A stretch of DNA of 64,000 nucleotides from an uncultured Mollicutes bacterium (GCA_947174785.1 CAMWKG010000002.1:62001-126000); one strand, 5' to 3'. Counted from the stretch's first letter, positions 1 through 7,488 are shown. Program-made: numbers and translations. The notes: generated by a model not told the origin, from the letters alone.

Positions 1-130
1 CTTTATACTTATTCTAGTCGTCCCAAATTATCTTAAAATTTATTTTTTAGAATAATCAAATGTTTGTAATTATTCTTCACAGTCAAACGTATGAAGATAT
101 TATATTAATACATATCAATTATACCATTTT

Positions 131-300
131 TCTACAAACAAAAAAAGACCAACCTAGTATTCCATAATTTGATCTTGTGTCAATAAATTTAAATATCAAC
201 AGCATATATAATATCTTTCTGGCTCACTTCGATTAGGGAAGAACTTCTATTTATGGTTTCTTCTGTATGTTTCAAATATATCAATCATAATAAACATTCT
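131..300 (-). pseudogene. Decayed 3' end of a serine recombinase gene
   Basis: On the minus strand this stretch matches the last ~50 codons and the terminator of the intact recombinase that ends at 3251. The peptide TQDQIME just before the stop is identical, NLL resembles the intact NLI, and HTEETINRS is identical in a second frame. The match is broken by at least one frameshift and several stops. The A-rich terminator flank and hairpin arms (131-175) are nearly identical to 3224-3269. It is therefore a dead duplicate of the recombinase end, or of another mobile-element gene carrying the same C-terminal module. The upstream part of the gene is not visible; the RES gene begins right after it. 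Confidence 0.75.
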
Positions 301-338
301 ACTTCTATCTCTGCTCGTCAAGAACTGAATGTCATTAA

Positions 339-1733
339 TCAATCCTCATAAAAAAACTTTAATTTCTTATCTGCATTTAATGCTGCTTCACAATCTTCTA
401 TATTTTTAAAATTATGAAGATAAAGTGGCCTTGTTAAAACAAATGCAGTCCCCAATAAACTGCAATATTTTTTCTCTTCTGTAAAACGCAATCCACTAGT
501 AGGAAAAACATAATTAAATCCCAAATCTGAAGATCTTTCGGAATAACAAGAAAAATATCTTAATCCTAAAAATTTATCTTCACTTCTATTATGTTTTCTT
601 AACCACTGCATTAACAACTGAGGGATAATGTATTCTGGAGCAAATGGATCTTTTCTATGAGCTCTTATAAATGAACAAGATGCAATCAAAGGATACCAAA
701 CAAGATAATTTTTTCTTACACTAGTATTATTTATCCATTTATTTAAATTCTTAATTCTTGCATTTTCTTCTAAAGTATTATCTCTCGCTTCTTCTTCGCT
801 AGAAAAATCTTGTGGTTTTATCCCAAGCTCAAGAACATTAATTTTCATTTCTCTACGATTATGATTTTTGCACACTTCAAACCTCGAACAAATAGAATAC
901 TTTTCATAAGGATTATTATGCATTTCTTCCAAACATAATTCTACAGATGTTCCAAGGTAAAGGCTAGGAAATCCTGCTATACTATATCTATTTGTAGATA
1001 CTTTTGAACTTAAATTATAAGGTGGGTGGAAAATTCTTTCCCTTAGATGAGTAACATTTTCCTCTACTGATACTGCCCTATAAAGTTTTAAGGAAGATGT
1101 ATCATAAAATTCTCCCAGCCAAGTTGATTTTTGATACTGACCTAGACTCTCATTGATAATGTTAGTCATCAGCACATCTATTCTATCATATGCATCAGAT
1201 GGAAAACCTCTTAAATAGTCAGTAACAGCTTGCTGAATTAGTGAACATGACATTGCTATTTTAAAATAAATATGTAAAAATTGCTCCAAATTATTTCTTT
1301 GCGAATTATTAACTTCATTAGAATATTTTTCTATTATCATATCGCAATAATATGCAATTGATTCTTTGCAAAGTCTAGCCATTCGCTCATCTTCTTCTGA
1401 AAAATGTCTCTGTCGACGCGGATCTTGAAATTTCTTTCTATACTCATCATAAAATCTATCCATTCGTTCATTAGCTCGAGCATAAGCCTTTCTTTTAGCT
1501 TTTAAAATAGCCTCACAATGACGTTCCATATTTATTGCACAATCATGTTTTATATTATTAATAGTATTAGAATCATTTAAATTAAATAAAACATCAAATG
1601 CATTATTTTGATATTTATTAAACAATTCACCTAATGCTTGCTCAAAATCCTTTCCGTCCCAACGCTTCGGCAAAAAAAACGATGTCTCATTAAAAATTTC
1701 TTTGAATTCCCTATCTCCTAAATTTACTATCAT
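339..1733 (-). CDS. RES-domain protein (putative NAD+-degrading effector)
   Basis: A protein of about 464 residues. The C-terminal half (roughly 215-415) reads as a RES domain. LYRAV is followed by an IAGFPSLYLG segment with a Glu shortly after it (LCLEEM), then a YIIPQLLMQW segment leading to GLRYFSCYSE, which supplies the Arg, Glu and Ser of the RES signature. The first ~200 residues are helical and charged, with no domain I recognise. RES proteins are known as NAD+ phosphorylases or glycohydrolases in toxin-antitoxin pairs; this one is about three times longer than the small toxins and has no adjacent Xre antitoxin. The ATG at 1733 is chosen because GGAGG lies 4 bases upstream; a longer frame to 1754 lacks a site. 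Its role as a defence effector is inferred from its neighbours. Confidence 0.72.
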   Translation of the reverse strand: MIVNLGDREFKEIFNETSFFLPKRWDGKDFEQALGELFNKYQNNAFDVLFNLNDSNTINNIKHDCAINMERHCEAILKAKRKAYARANERMDRFYDEYRKKFQDPRRQRHFSEEDERMARLCKESIAYYCDMIIEKYSNEVNNSQRNNLEQFLHIYFKIAMSCSLIQQAVTDYLRGFPSDAYDRIDVLMTNIINESLGQYQKSTWLGEFYDTSSLKLYRAVSVEENVTHLRERIFHPPYNLSSKVSTNRYSIAGFPSLYLGTSVELCLEEMHNNPYEKYSICSRFEVCKNHNRREMKINVLELGIKPQDFSSEEEARDNTLEENARIKNLNKWINNTSVRKNYLVWYPLIASCSFIRAHRKDPFAPEYIIPQLLMQWLRKHNRSEDKFLGLRYFSCYSERSSDLGFNYVFPTSGLRFTEEKKYCSLLGTAFVLTRPLYLHNFKNIEDCEAALNADKKLKFFYED

Positions 1734-1769
1734 AGTGCCTCCTATATATTTCATTCTATTATCATTTTG

Positions 1770-1778
1770 ATTATAGCA
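1770..1778 (-). promoter_or_regulatory. Extended -10 promoter of the RES gene
   Basis: On the minus strand TGCTATAAT lies about 37 bases upstream of the RES start codon. The TGn extension compensates for a poor -35 region. It lies downstream of the SEFIR terminator, so the RES gene is probably transcribed on its own. Confidence 0.5.
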
Positions 1779-1876
1779 TAAAATCTTTGGAAAAACGACA
1801 AAATTCGCCAGACAAATTTCGACAAAGGAATTTATTTAAGTTTACTTTGCGCTACTTTTTAATAGATTTGCAAATT

Positions 1877-1918
1877 AAAAAATGCTTATAAATACTTTTG
1901 TGTGTAAATAAGCATTTT
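1877..1918 (-). terminator. Rho-independent terminator after the SEFIR gene
   Basis: Perfect 11-bp arms AAAATGCTTAT and ATAAGCATTTT enclose a loop of about 18 bases, followed on the minus strand by a run of T. It separates the SEFIR transcript from the RES gene. Positions 1920-2100 show no gene or clear signal. Confidence 0.65.
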
Positions 1919-2102
1919 ATCTTGATATATTTTATTTATCTTTCGTATTTTCTGCTCTTATCAAACTTTAAATTACTTCAACACTATACTCCGATGTTTG
2001 AACTTTTTCTTAAAAAGATGCCAGTTTTCTAATCATCAAATCTATAAGTTCAAGCAGGTACCATTTTCGATAAAATCCGTTCAAAGCAATTAAACGAATT
2101 CA

Positions 2103-3173
2103 CTATAAAGGAAAATTTCTATTATACTTTGGCATAATGCAGCTTTCTAAATCTGTTTCCTTTATTTCACTTGCATCCATATAGCGGATATTCTTTGTAT
2201 ATATTTTTTTATCAGCATGTATAGCCATATTATCTAATGATAAACCACGTCTTGAATCTTTTAGGGTTATAGGCATAATGCATACTGGACATTTTGGATT
2301 GTGCTTTCTTGCTTCTTTTAATCTTTTAAATTGAAAAAAATTATCTTTAGGGTACATTCTTTGAAATCTTGTAATAGCCATAATAAAAACTTCTTCACTT
2401 TCATCAATGAATGATGCAGACTCTACCACTTTAGAAATGTTGGGAGAAATCAAACAAGTATAACCATTAGATGGCAAGCCGTCTATTTCACCTTCAATGA
2501 AGCAAAAATCAATGTAGTTATCAATTGTTTCATATTTTTGCCATTCTTCAAATATTTTTAAAGCAGATTGAGAATCTCCTTCGTATAGTAAACCTACCGC
2601 ACTTTCTGAATTTGGTGAAAATAGAAATACTACCCCTCTCCATTTTGCTCTATCCCACAATTCAATATTGATTGGAGAAGCCAAAAACATTGTTTTTCTT
2701 ATCTTCTTTGGAAGCGGTTCGAGAACAGGTGGTTTAATGGTGTTAGAAATACCCTTCAAACGATTTATAAGTTTTTGAAATTGGCTTTCGATATTATAAT
2801 TTGTATAAGGTTGTAGCGCTTTTAAAATAAACTGCTTATCATTTTCATCAAAGACTACTGGAATGAACTTGTCATTATGTCCTTTAAGATTATATAAACT
2901 CTGATATATAGAATTGACTTCCCAAGAAACACCTTTCCCTTCTTTAATTTGTTGAAATTTTTGAAAATAAGTTTTGGTTGAAACAACTAAGACATAATCT
3001 GAATCTTCTATTTGCTTCTCCATCCATATTGGCCATCCCATATCTGGATTTTCTTCATATTGATCTATATTTGCATCAATACCATTCTTTCTTAACTTAT
3101 TAGAAAATATAAGTATCTTTTTTGAAAATTCTTCATTTTCCCATGCATAAGAAATAAACACTTTTGGAATCAT
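2103..3173 (-). CDS. SEFIR (TIR-like) domain protein
   Basis: A 356-residue protein. Residues 1-145 form a SEFIR domain: VFISYAWENEEF at the start, then NGIDANIDQYE, a WPIWMEKQIEDSDYVLVV strand-helix-strand, and GVSWEVNSIY, which could supply the acidic residue used by TIR enzymes. Residues 160-356 are an unassigned C-terminal region containing a CPVC pair near residue 295. SEFIR domains are TIR relatives found in eukaryotic IL-17 signalling and in bacterial defence genes, where they are proposed NADase effectors. The gene lies directly downstream of the serine recombinase, past that gene's terminator, and next to the RES gene. It starts at the ATG at 3173 with GGGAGAAG upstream. The substrate and trigger are unknown. 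Confidence 0.75.
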   Translation of the reverse strand: MIPKVFISYAWENEEFSKKILIFSNKLRKNGIDANIDQYEENPDMGWPIWMEKQIEDSDYVLVVSTKTYFQKFQQIKEGKGVSWEVNSIYQSLYNLKGHNDKFIPVVFDENDKQFILKALQPYTNYNIESQFQKLINRLKGISNTIKPPVLEPLPKKIRKTMFLASPINIELWDRAKWRGVVFLFSPNSESAVGLLYEGDSQSALKIFEEWQKYETIDNYIDFCFIEGEIDGLPSNGYTCLISPNISKVVESASFIDESEEVFIMAITRFQRMYPKDNFFQFKRLKEARKHNPKCPVCIMPITLKDSRRGLSLDNMAIHADKKIYTKNIRYMDASEIKETDLESCIMPKYNRNFPL

Positions 3174-3232
3174 AATATTCTTCTCCCTTGTAGTCTATAT
3201 ACTATTATATATTATAACATAATTCTACAAAC

Positions 3233-3269
3233 AAAAAAAAGACCAAACTATTATTCCATAATTTGATCT
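3233..3269 (-). terminator. Terminator overlapping the recombinase stop codon
   Basis: AGATCAAA pairs with TTTGGTCT (one T-G pair) on the minus strand and is followed by eight T. The stem begins inside the last codons of the recombinase. The same structure is preserved in the decayed copy at 141-175. Confidence 0.6.
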
Positions 3270-5236
3270 TGTGTTATTAAATTAAAATGTTGAAAGGCAT
3301 CTATAATAGCTTTTTTCTTTTCTTCTGTCGGATGTGCACTTCTGTTTATAGTTTCTTCTGTGTGTCTTACACATTGCATATCAATTCCATAGTACCTTTT
3401 CATTTCAGCTATATAGGTTGTATGAATCTTTAAACCATACTTCTCTAGGATGTAAGCTTTTATATCCTTATAGGTTGCTGTCTTACGACTATACTGAGTT
3501 GGTCTTTCCTTTTTCACAATAGGCTTATCTTTACCTCTTGGAATATAAGTATAACTATGCTGTTGAATAAATACTGTTTCATCGTTTATATTGAAGGAGA
3601 TATTAAAGCATTGCACATTTTCTTTGTCGAATACTACATCTGCAAAACCTTCCTTATTTTTAGACACTGGAAACTTAAAATTAATTTCCTTTAATCTACC
3701 ATCTTCATGAAATAGAATTGAATCTATAATTAAAGACATCATTCTACGCTTCTCATCACCACTCATTTGACTGAATAGCTTATCAAAATTCTTTAGAGCA
3801 TTTTGGATTTTTTCTATGGTGATATCTTTATTTTTCACACCTAGAATCTTCTGTTTCAAATCCTCTATTCTTTCCTCTATTTCCTCAATCATGTCATACA
3901 TACCATATAATCTCTTGTTCATATCCGTTAGAGCCCTATCACGATATTTTACATCTAATGGTAATGAATCAATAGATATTTCTAAATCTGATTTGTTTTG
4001 AAATACTTGAGATAATTTCTTTTGATAGTTGCTCAATTCTTTTTCCATTTTAGTAGTATCAACTTGAGTGCCTATCTTTTCTTTTAGTTTATTTGCAAAT
4101 TCATCATTATAGACTAAATCCTTAATCAAATTGATAATATAAGGCTCTATTTCATAGTCCTTAATTCTGCCATGATAATTGCAGATATGTCCTTTATCTG
4201 TTCTTGTATAGACACAACCATATTCATAATAACGGGTAGAAACTCCATTGACATAGTGACTACCTTGATATCTTATATGCATAGGTCCACCACAGGAAGG
4301 ACATCTAAGAATGCTTGATAATAGATGAACATGATCAAAAGAATTATGGGGTTGTTTCTTCTTTCCTGCTTGGCGTTTAGCATAGGCTAAATTCCAAAGT
4401 TCTTCAGAGATGATTGCCTCGTGCTGTCCATCTCCTAATATAAAATCCTTACTCTCAAGAATTTGATATTGATTCTTTTTTCCTTTTACCTTTGTCTTTT
4501 TTCTTCTACCAAAAGCCACTTTACCTACATAGACAGGATTATCTAATATTCTTCTAACAGTATTTTGAGACCAATAATCAAGAGTATTATTTTGTCTTAG
4601 TTTTTTCTTAATCCCTTGATAGTTTAATCGAGTAGCTATATTATAAGTACCTATATCTTCATAGATATATAATTCAAAAATCATTTTAATGATATCTGCT
4701 TCATCTTCTGCAATCAATAATTTTCCATTTTCTAACTTGTAACCATAAGGAGCAAATCCACCATTCCAACCACCTTGTCTAGCCTTTTCTTTACGACCAT
4801 TCATAGTTTGTTCAATGATGTTCTCTCTTTCAATTTCAGATACAGCTGATAATACAGAGATGAGTAGCTTACCGCTGGTTTGTGAAGAATCTATTCCCTC
4901 TTCAGTTGCAATCAAATTAATATCATAGGACTGGATATATTCTATTGAGTTTAAGATATCGGCTGCATTTCTTCCAAAACGAGAGAGCTTATAAACCAGG
5001 ATATAATCAATGGATAAACCATCGCCTATATCCTTTAACATTTTTGTGAAAGCAGGTCTGCCTTCAATGCTTTTACCAGATTTTCCTGCATCTTCATATA
5101 TGTCTTTTACAATCATTCCCTCACGTTCAGCATAACGTTTTAGGATATTACGCTGTCCATCAAGAGAAAATCCATCAACTTGCATTTCTGTTGACACTCG
5201 AATATAGATGACACATTTCTTTCCTTCTCTGTTCAC
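3251..5236 (-). CDS. Large serine recombinase (integrase of the island)
   Basis: A 661-residue site-specific recombinase. The resolvase catalytic domain spans about 8-155, with the nucleophile Ser15 in YIRVST and an SRFGR motif. A recombinase domain follows (about 160-290). Next is a zinc ribbon with CPSC near residue 313 and two further cysteines in YEYGCV and HICN, then a coiled coil (about 390-475). The last ~80 residues form a separate module (TYKDIKAYILEKYGLKI onward) that I associate with mobile-element proteins in Clostridia. Such enzymes integrate and excise elements at short attachment sites. The start is GTG at 5236 with AGGAGG about 9 bases upstream. It follows the 39-residue ORF and the ImmA-like gene in one transcript. 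No attachment-site pair was located. Confidence 0.93.
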   Translation of the reverse strand: MNREGKKCVIYIRVSTEMQVDGFSLDGQRNILKRYAEREGMIVKDIYEDAGKSGKSIEGRPAFTKMLKDIGDGLSIDYILVYKLSRFGRNAADILNSIEYIQSYDINLIATEEGIDSSQTSGKLLISVLSAVSEIERENIIEQTMNGRKEKARQGGWNGGFAPYGYKLENGKLLIAEDEADIIKMIFELYIYEDIGTYNIATRLNYQGIKKKLRQNNTLDYWSQNTVRRILDNPVYVGKVAFGRRKKTKVKGKKNQYQILESKDFILGDGQHEAIISEELWNLAYAKRQAGKKKQPHNSFDHVHLLSSILRCPSCGGPMHIRYQGSHYVNGVSTRYYEYGCVYTRTDKGHICNYHGRIKDYEIEPYIINLIKDLVYNDEFANKLKEKIGTQVDTTKMEKELSNYQKKLSQVFQNKSDLEISIDSLPLDVKYRDRALTDMNKRLYGMYDMIEEIEERIEDLKQKILGVKNKDITIEKIQNALKNFDKLFSQMSGDEKRRMMSLIIDSILFHEDGRLKEINFKFPVSKNKEGFADVVFDKENVQCFNISFNINDETVFIQQHSYTYIPRGKDKPIVKKERPTQYSRKTATYKDIKAYILEKYGLKIHTTYIAEMKRYYGIDMQCVRHTEETINRSAHPTEEKKKAIIDAFQHFNLITQDQIME

Positions 5237-5261
5237 TCTGGCAGACCTCCTTTCCTTTTAC

Positions 5262-5381
5262 CTACTGTTTAGGTTTTCTTTTTCTTTGTTGCTTGCTGTA
5301 TTTTTGTATCATTAAAGCAAGGAAATCCAAAAATGATTCCTTATTTTTTTGATACTCTAAAGCAGTATTTTCTTCATTCAT
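5262..5381 (-). CDS. Small 39-residue charged protein
   Basis: This minus-strand frame begins MNEENTALEYQK and ends in a basic tail (KYSKQQRKRKPKQ). An ideal AGGAGG site lies 4 bases before the ATG, and the stop falls 25 bases before the recombinase start. It sits between the ImmA-like gene and the recombinase in the same orientation. The excellent ribosome binding site and operon position support translation. No family is recognised; a role as an excision accessory or a translational coupling peptide is possible but unproven. Confidence 0.6.
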   Translation of the reverse strand: MNEENTALEYQKNKESFLDFLALMIQKYSKQQRKRKPKQ

Positions 5382-5422
5382 TATTCCTCCTAGCTTGTGT
5401 ACTTACAAACTAGGAAGAATCC

Positions 5423-5941
5423 TTAAAATAAATACTTACTCATATAAAGGTTAATGACCTTTTCATATGTTTTATCATAATGAACAATCTCTTGGTTAAA
5501 CCATTCTTTCATTATGAATTTAGTAAAAGCATAAGCATCTATTTCAAGTATAGAGCATAGCTGGATAGAGGAATCTTGATACAAAATTTTAAACTCTTCT
5601 TTCCATTGTTCTAGCATTGGTTCACTTACATTGTTTGTAGATACACATGTATATTGATAGTGATGTCTAATTTCGTGGATTAAACATTTTAATGCTTCTA
5701 CCTCATTCATAATCACTTTGTCTGAAATAATGATGAATTGTTCTTTAGGATAATACCTGGAATCTTCCTTAATAGTTTCACAGATAATAGGAATCTCTTC
5801 TACTCCCAAATAGGAGCATAGACATTCGCTTACCTCTTCTAAAGTTGAAATCCTTTCTAACTGATTCCATTTATCCTCTCCAAACCATTTAATAAATTCT
5901 TCCTTAAATTCTTGTTCTGACATTTGTTCAATATGCTTCAT
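5423..5941 (-). CDS. ImmA/IrrE-like zinc metallopeptidase
   Basis: A 172-residue protein with the zinc motif HEIRH at residues 89-93 and a likely third ligand Glu133 in LEIDAYAF, the arrangement of ImmA/IrrE peptidases. ImmA enzymes relieve repression of integrative elements by acting against the neighbouring ImmR/XRE repressor. The divergent XRE gene 160 bases away, with operators between them, fits this. It is the first gene after a perfect consensus promoter. The N-terminal 50 residues are acidic and unassigned. The match is to the motif rather than to full-length ImmA, so regulation by cleavage remains an inference. Confidence 0.7.
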   Translation of the reverse strand: MKHIEQMSEQEFKEEFIKWFGEDKWNQLERISTLEEVSECLCSYLGVEEIPIICETIKEDSRYYPKEQFIIISDKVIMNEVEALKCLIHEIRHHYQYTCVSTNNVSEPMLEQWKEEFKILYQDSSIQLCSILEIDAYAFTKFIMKEWFNQEIVHYDKTYEKVINLYMSKYLF

Positions 5942-5956
5942 ACTTTTCTCCTTTTC

Positions 5957-6044
5957 TTTCCGTTTCGGAAACTTATGTCTTTATTATACTTTCCGAAACG
6001 GAAATTGTCAAGACTATTTTATAATTTTATTTCCGAATTGGAAA
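5957..6044. promoter_or_regulatory. Three repressor operators between divergent genes
   Basis: Three near-identical 15-bp palindromes are present: TTTCCGTTTCGGAAA at 5957-5971, TTTCCGAAACGGAAA at 5990-6004 and TTTCCGAATTGGAAA at 6030-6044. The first two are exact reverse complements; the third has one arm change. Their centres are 33 and 40 bases apart. The middle site lies inside the spacer of the minus-strand promoter, the first just downstream of its -10 box and the third upstream of its -35 box. The adjacent XRE protein is the natural binder. Confidence 0.8.
5983..6011 (-). promoter_or_regulatory. Consensus sigma-A promoter of the integrase operon
   Basis: On the minus strand TTGACA (6011-6006) is separated by exactly 17 bases from TATAAT (5988-5983), a perfect consensus. 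It drives the ImmA-like gene, the 39-residue ORF and the recombinase. An operator fills the spacer, so a bound repressor would block polymerase. Confidence 0.85.
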
Positions 6045-6074
6045 TTTTCTATTTAAAACCAAATCAATTTAAGG

Positions 6075-6080
6075 TATAAT
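6075..6080 (+). promoter_or_regulatory. -10 box of the XRE repressor gene
   Basis: TATAAT lies 20 bases before the XRE start codon. The -35 region 17 bases upstream is weak (TTTAAA). Operator 3 lies just upstream, which would allow autoregulation. Confidence 0.5.
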
Positions 6081-6100
6081 AGAAAATGAGGTAGTTGCAT

Positions 6101-6322
6101 ATGGGCTCAAGAGAAAATATTAAAGAAGTTTTAAAAGTTTTAATCAAGCATAAAGGAATTACACAAAAAGAATTTGCAAATGCAATTGGAGTGCAGGAAG
6201 CTGCAATCTCTAAATGGGTGAGTGGTATGCAGATTCCACAAGTTGAACTTTATGATACTATTTGTGATTATTTTGAAATATCATTAGATCAGCTTTTTGG
6301 TAGAAAGCCATTAGATTTTTAG
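6101..6322 (+). CDS. XRE-family helix-turn-helix repressor
   Basis: A 73-residue single-domain Cro/CI-type regulator. The helix-turn-helix is clear: GITQKEFANAIGVQEAAISKW, followed by VSGMQIPQVELYDTICDYFEISLDQLFG, the usual XRE continuation. The ATG at 6101 has GAGG 9 bases upstream; a TTG two codons earlier would be too close to it. It is divergent from the integrase operon and separated from it by three matching palindromes. By analogy with ImmR it probably represses that operon and itself, and the ImmA-like peptidase would be its antagonist. Confidence 0.88.
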   Translation: MGSRENIKEVLKVLIKHKGITQKEFANAIGVQEAAISKWVSGMQIPQVELYDTICDYFEISLDQLFGRKPLDF

Positions 6323-6345
6323 AAGGATTATTCCTTCTTTTTTTA
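6321..6345 (+). terminator. Terminator of the XRE gene
   Basis: AGAAGGA pairs with TCCTTCT around a 4-base loop and is followed by a long T run. It overlaps the stop codon. Confidence 0.7.
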
Positions 6346-6440
6346 TTTATCATTCTGATAACATTGTAATTTTTAATTGTTTTGTTAATTCATAATTTTC
6401 ACGTCCAATCTCTTTATCAAAATATCTAAAAATACAGCTT

Positions 6441-6493
6441 AGTCCCCAAGCGAGGGGCTATTAGTATAGCCCCCTCGTGGGGACTTGGGGACT
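6441..6493. repeat. GC-rich imperfect inverted repeat
   Basis: In a very AT-rich stretch, AGTCCCCAAG (6441-6450) is the exact complement of CTTGGGGACT (6484-6493). Nested inside, CGAGGGGCTA pairs with TAGCCCCCTCG with one bulge. TGGGGACT occurs twice on the right side, allowing alternative pairing. It could be a recombination or transfer site, or a remnant end of an element. No function can be assigned from sequence alone. Confidence 0.6.
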
Positions 6494-6540
6494 TTGACAC
6501 CTTGATTTTTTAATAGATATTTTTTGTGTTTTTTATTGTT

Positions 6541-6630
6541 CTTCAACCTACTGGACAATAATTTAGAATTTTGCACCTTATAAAATAGAAAAAAGTCCAA
6601 TAAAGTGATATTTCTTCACCTTACTGGACA
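6541..6630. repeat. Pair of 17-bp direct repeats
   Basis: CTTCAACCTACTGGACA (6541-6557) and CTTCACCTTACTGGACA (6614-6630) match at 15 of 17 bases and are 73 bases apart. The second copy forms the right arm of the hairpin at 6595-6629. Together with the GC-rich palindrome these are the only structures in the 500-base gap at 6323-6828. Confidence 0.5.
6589..6629 (-). terminator. Hairpin with T tract on the minus strand
   Basis: Read leftward, GTCCAGTAAGGTGA pairs with TCACTTTATTGGAC over 14 bp (two G-U pairs) around a 7-base loop, followed by six T. No minus-strand gene ends nearby, so it may insulate the integrase region from transcripts of the defence operon or terminate a lost gene. Confidence 0.5.
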
Positions 6631-6732
6631 GTTTTTAATATAAATGCAAGTATATACGAAAGAAAAAAGAAATATTTTATCTCTATTTATTGATTTATTA
6701 AAACAAATTACAACTTTTTTTTGAAATTATGA

Positions 6733-6761
6733 TTGACAAATAAAAAAATTAGTAGTATCCT
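6733..6761 (+). promoter_or_regulatory. Promoter of the nucleotidyltransferase-like gene
   Basis: TTGACA (6733-6738), a 17-base spacer and TATCCT (6756-6761) lie about 70 bases upstream of the start codon. The -35 box is perfect and the -10 box matches 4 of 6. Confidence 0.5.
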
Positions 6762-6828
6762 ATAACGATTTAGTAAACTCTACATAGCTAAATGGACGGA
6801 CAGGGTATTAAAAAGTGAGGGTGATAAT

Positions 6829-7488
6829 ATGTATTATTATGTAGAAGACAAAAATTTTTTAGATAAGGCTAGAAGTTGTTGTTCAAGATTACTAAAAGAA
6901 TTAGAGGAGAATTTGCGAGAAAAAGGGATAAACTCACAATTCTTTTTAGTAGGAAGTGGTGGTCGAAATATGATTACTCAAAACGAAAATGGACCGATCG
7001 ATTTTGACTATAATTTGAATATCATTTCCTGTCCAAGTTGGAATGATGCGAAGGGGATAAAAGAACTTGTCAGAAAAACTTTTAATCAGGTTATGAAAAA
7101 GAATAGTCTAAACGATGTTGATGATTCCACTTCTTCTTTAACATCAAAACCAATGCATTTTAGAGATGAGCCTAACACTCAATTTTCTATTGATTTATGT
7201 ATCGTAACAAAAGATACAGGCAATGAATGGCAAAGACTTATTCACGAAAAAACAGGTTATATAAATAATGATAAGTATTTTTGGAATACAGCTCCTAATT
7301 CAAAAAAATATTCTGACAAAGTAAAAGAGATTAAATTTGTTGGGAGATGGAATCTTGTTAGAGATGAATACTTGGATATTAAGAATCATTACTTAAGAAG
7401 AAATGATTACAACCATCCTTCTTTTGTTTGCTATATCGAAGCTGTAAATAATGTTTATAATCATTTGAGACAAAAAAGAATAATTTAA
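6829..7488 (+). CDS. Putative Pol-beta-type nucleotidyltransferase
   Basis: A 219-residue protein. VGSGGRN at about 41-47, followed by DFDYNL with Asp58 and Asp60 and then SIDLCIV with Asp122, fits the G-S ... DxD ... D pattern of the polymerase-beta nucleotidyltransferase superfamily. That superfamily includes CD-NTases, MNT antitoxins and tRNA-type transferases. The C-terminal ~80 residues are unassigned. It is the only plus-strand gene in this part of the island besides the repressor, has its own promoter and a GAGGGTGAT ribosome site, and shows no partner effector beside it. Whether it makes a signal nucleotide or modifies a target cannot be told from sequence. Confidence 0.55.
   Translation: MYYYVEDKNFLDKARSCCSRLLKELEENLREKGINSQFFLVGSGGRNMITQNENGPIDFDYNLNIISCPSWNDAKGIKELVRKTFNQVMKKNSLNDVDDSTSSLTSKPMHFRDEPNTQFSIDLCIVTKDTGNEWQRLIHEKTGYINNDKYFWNTAPNSKKYSDKVKEIKFVGRWNLVRDEYLDIKNHYLRRNDYNHPSFVCYIEAVNNVYNHLRQKRII

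Noticed and set aside
339-6322. RES/Xre toxin-antitoxin pair
   Set aside because: The XRE gene is 4 kb from the RES gene, reads the other way, and is surrounded by its own operators and an ImmA-like gene; the RES protein is also much longer than RES toxins.
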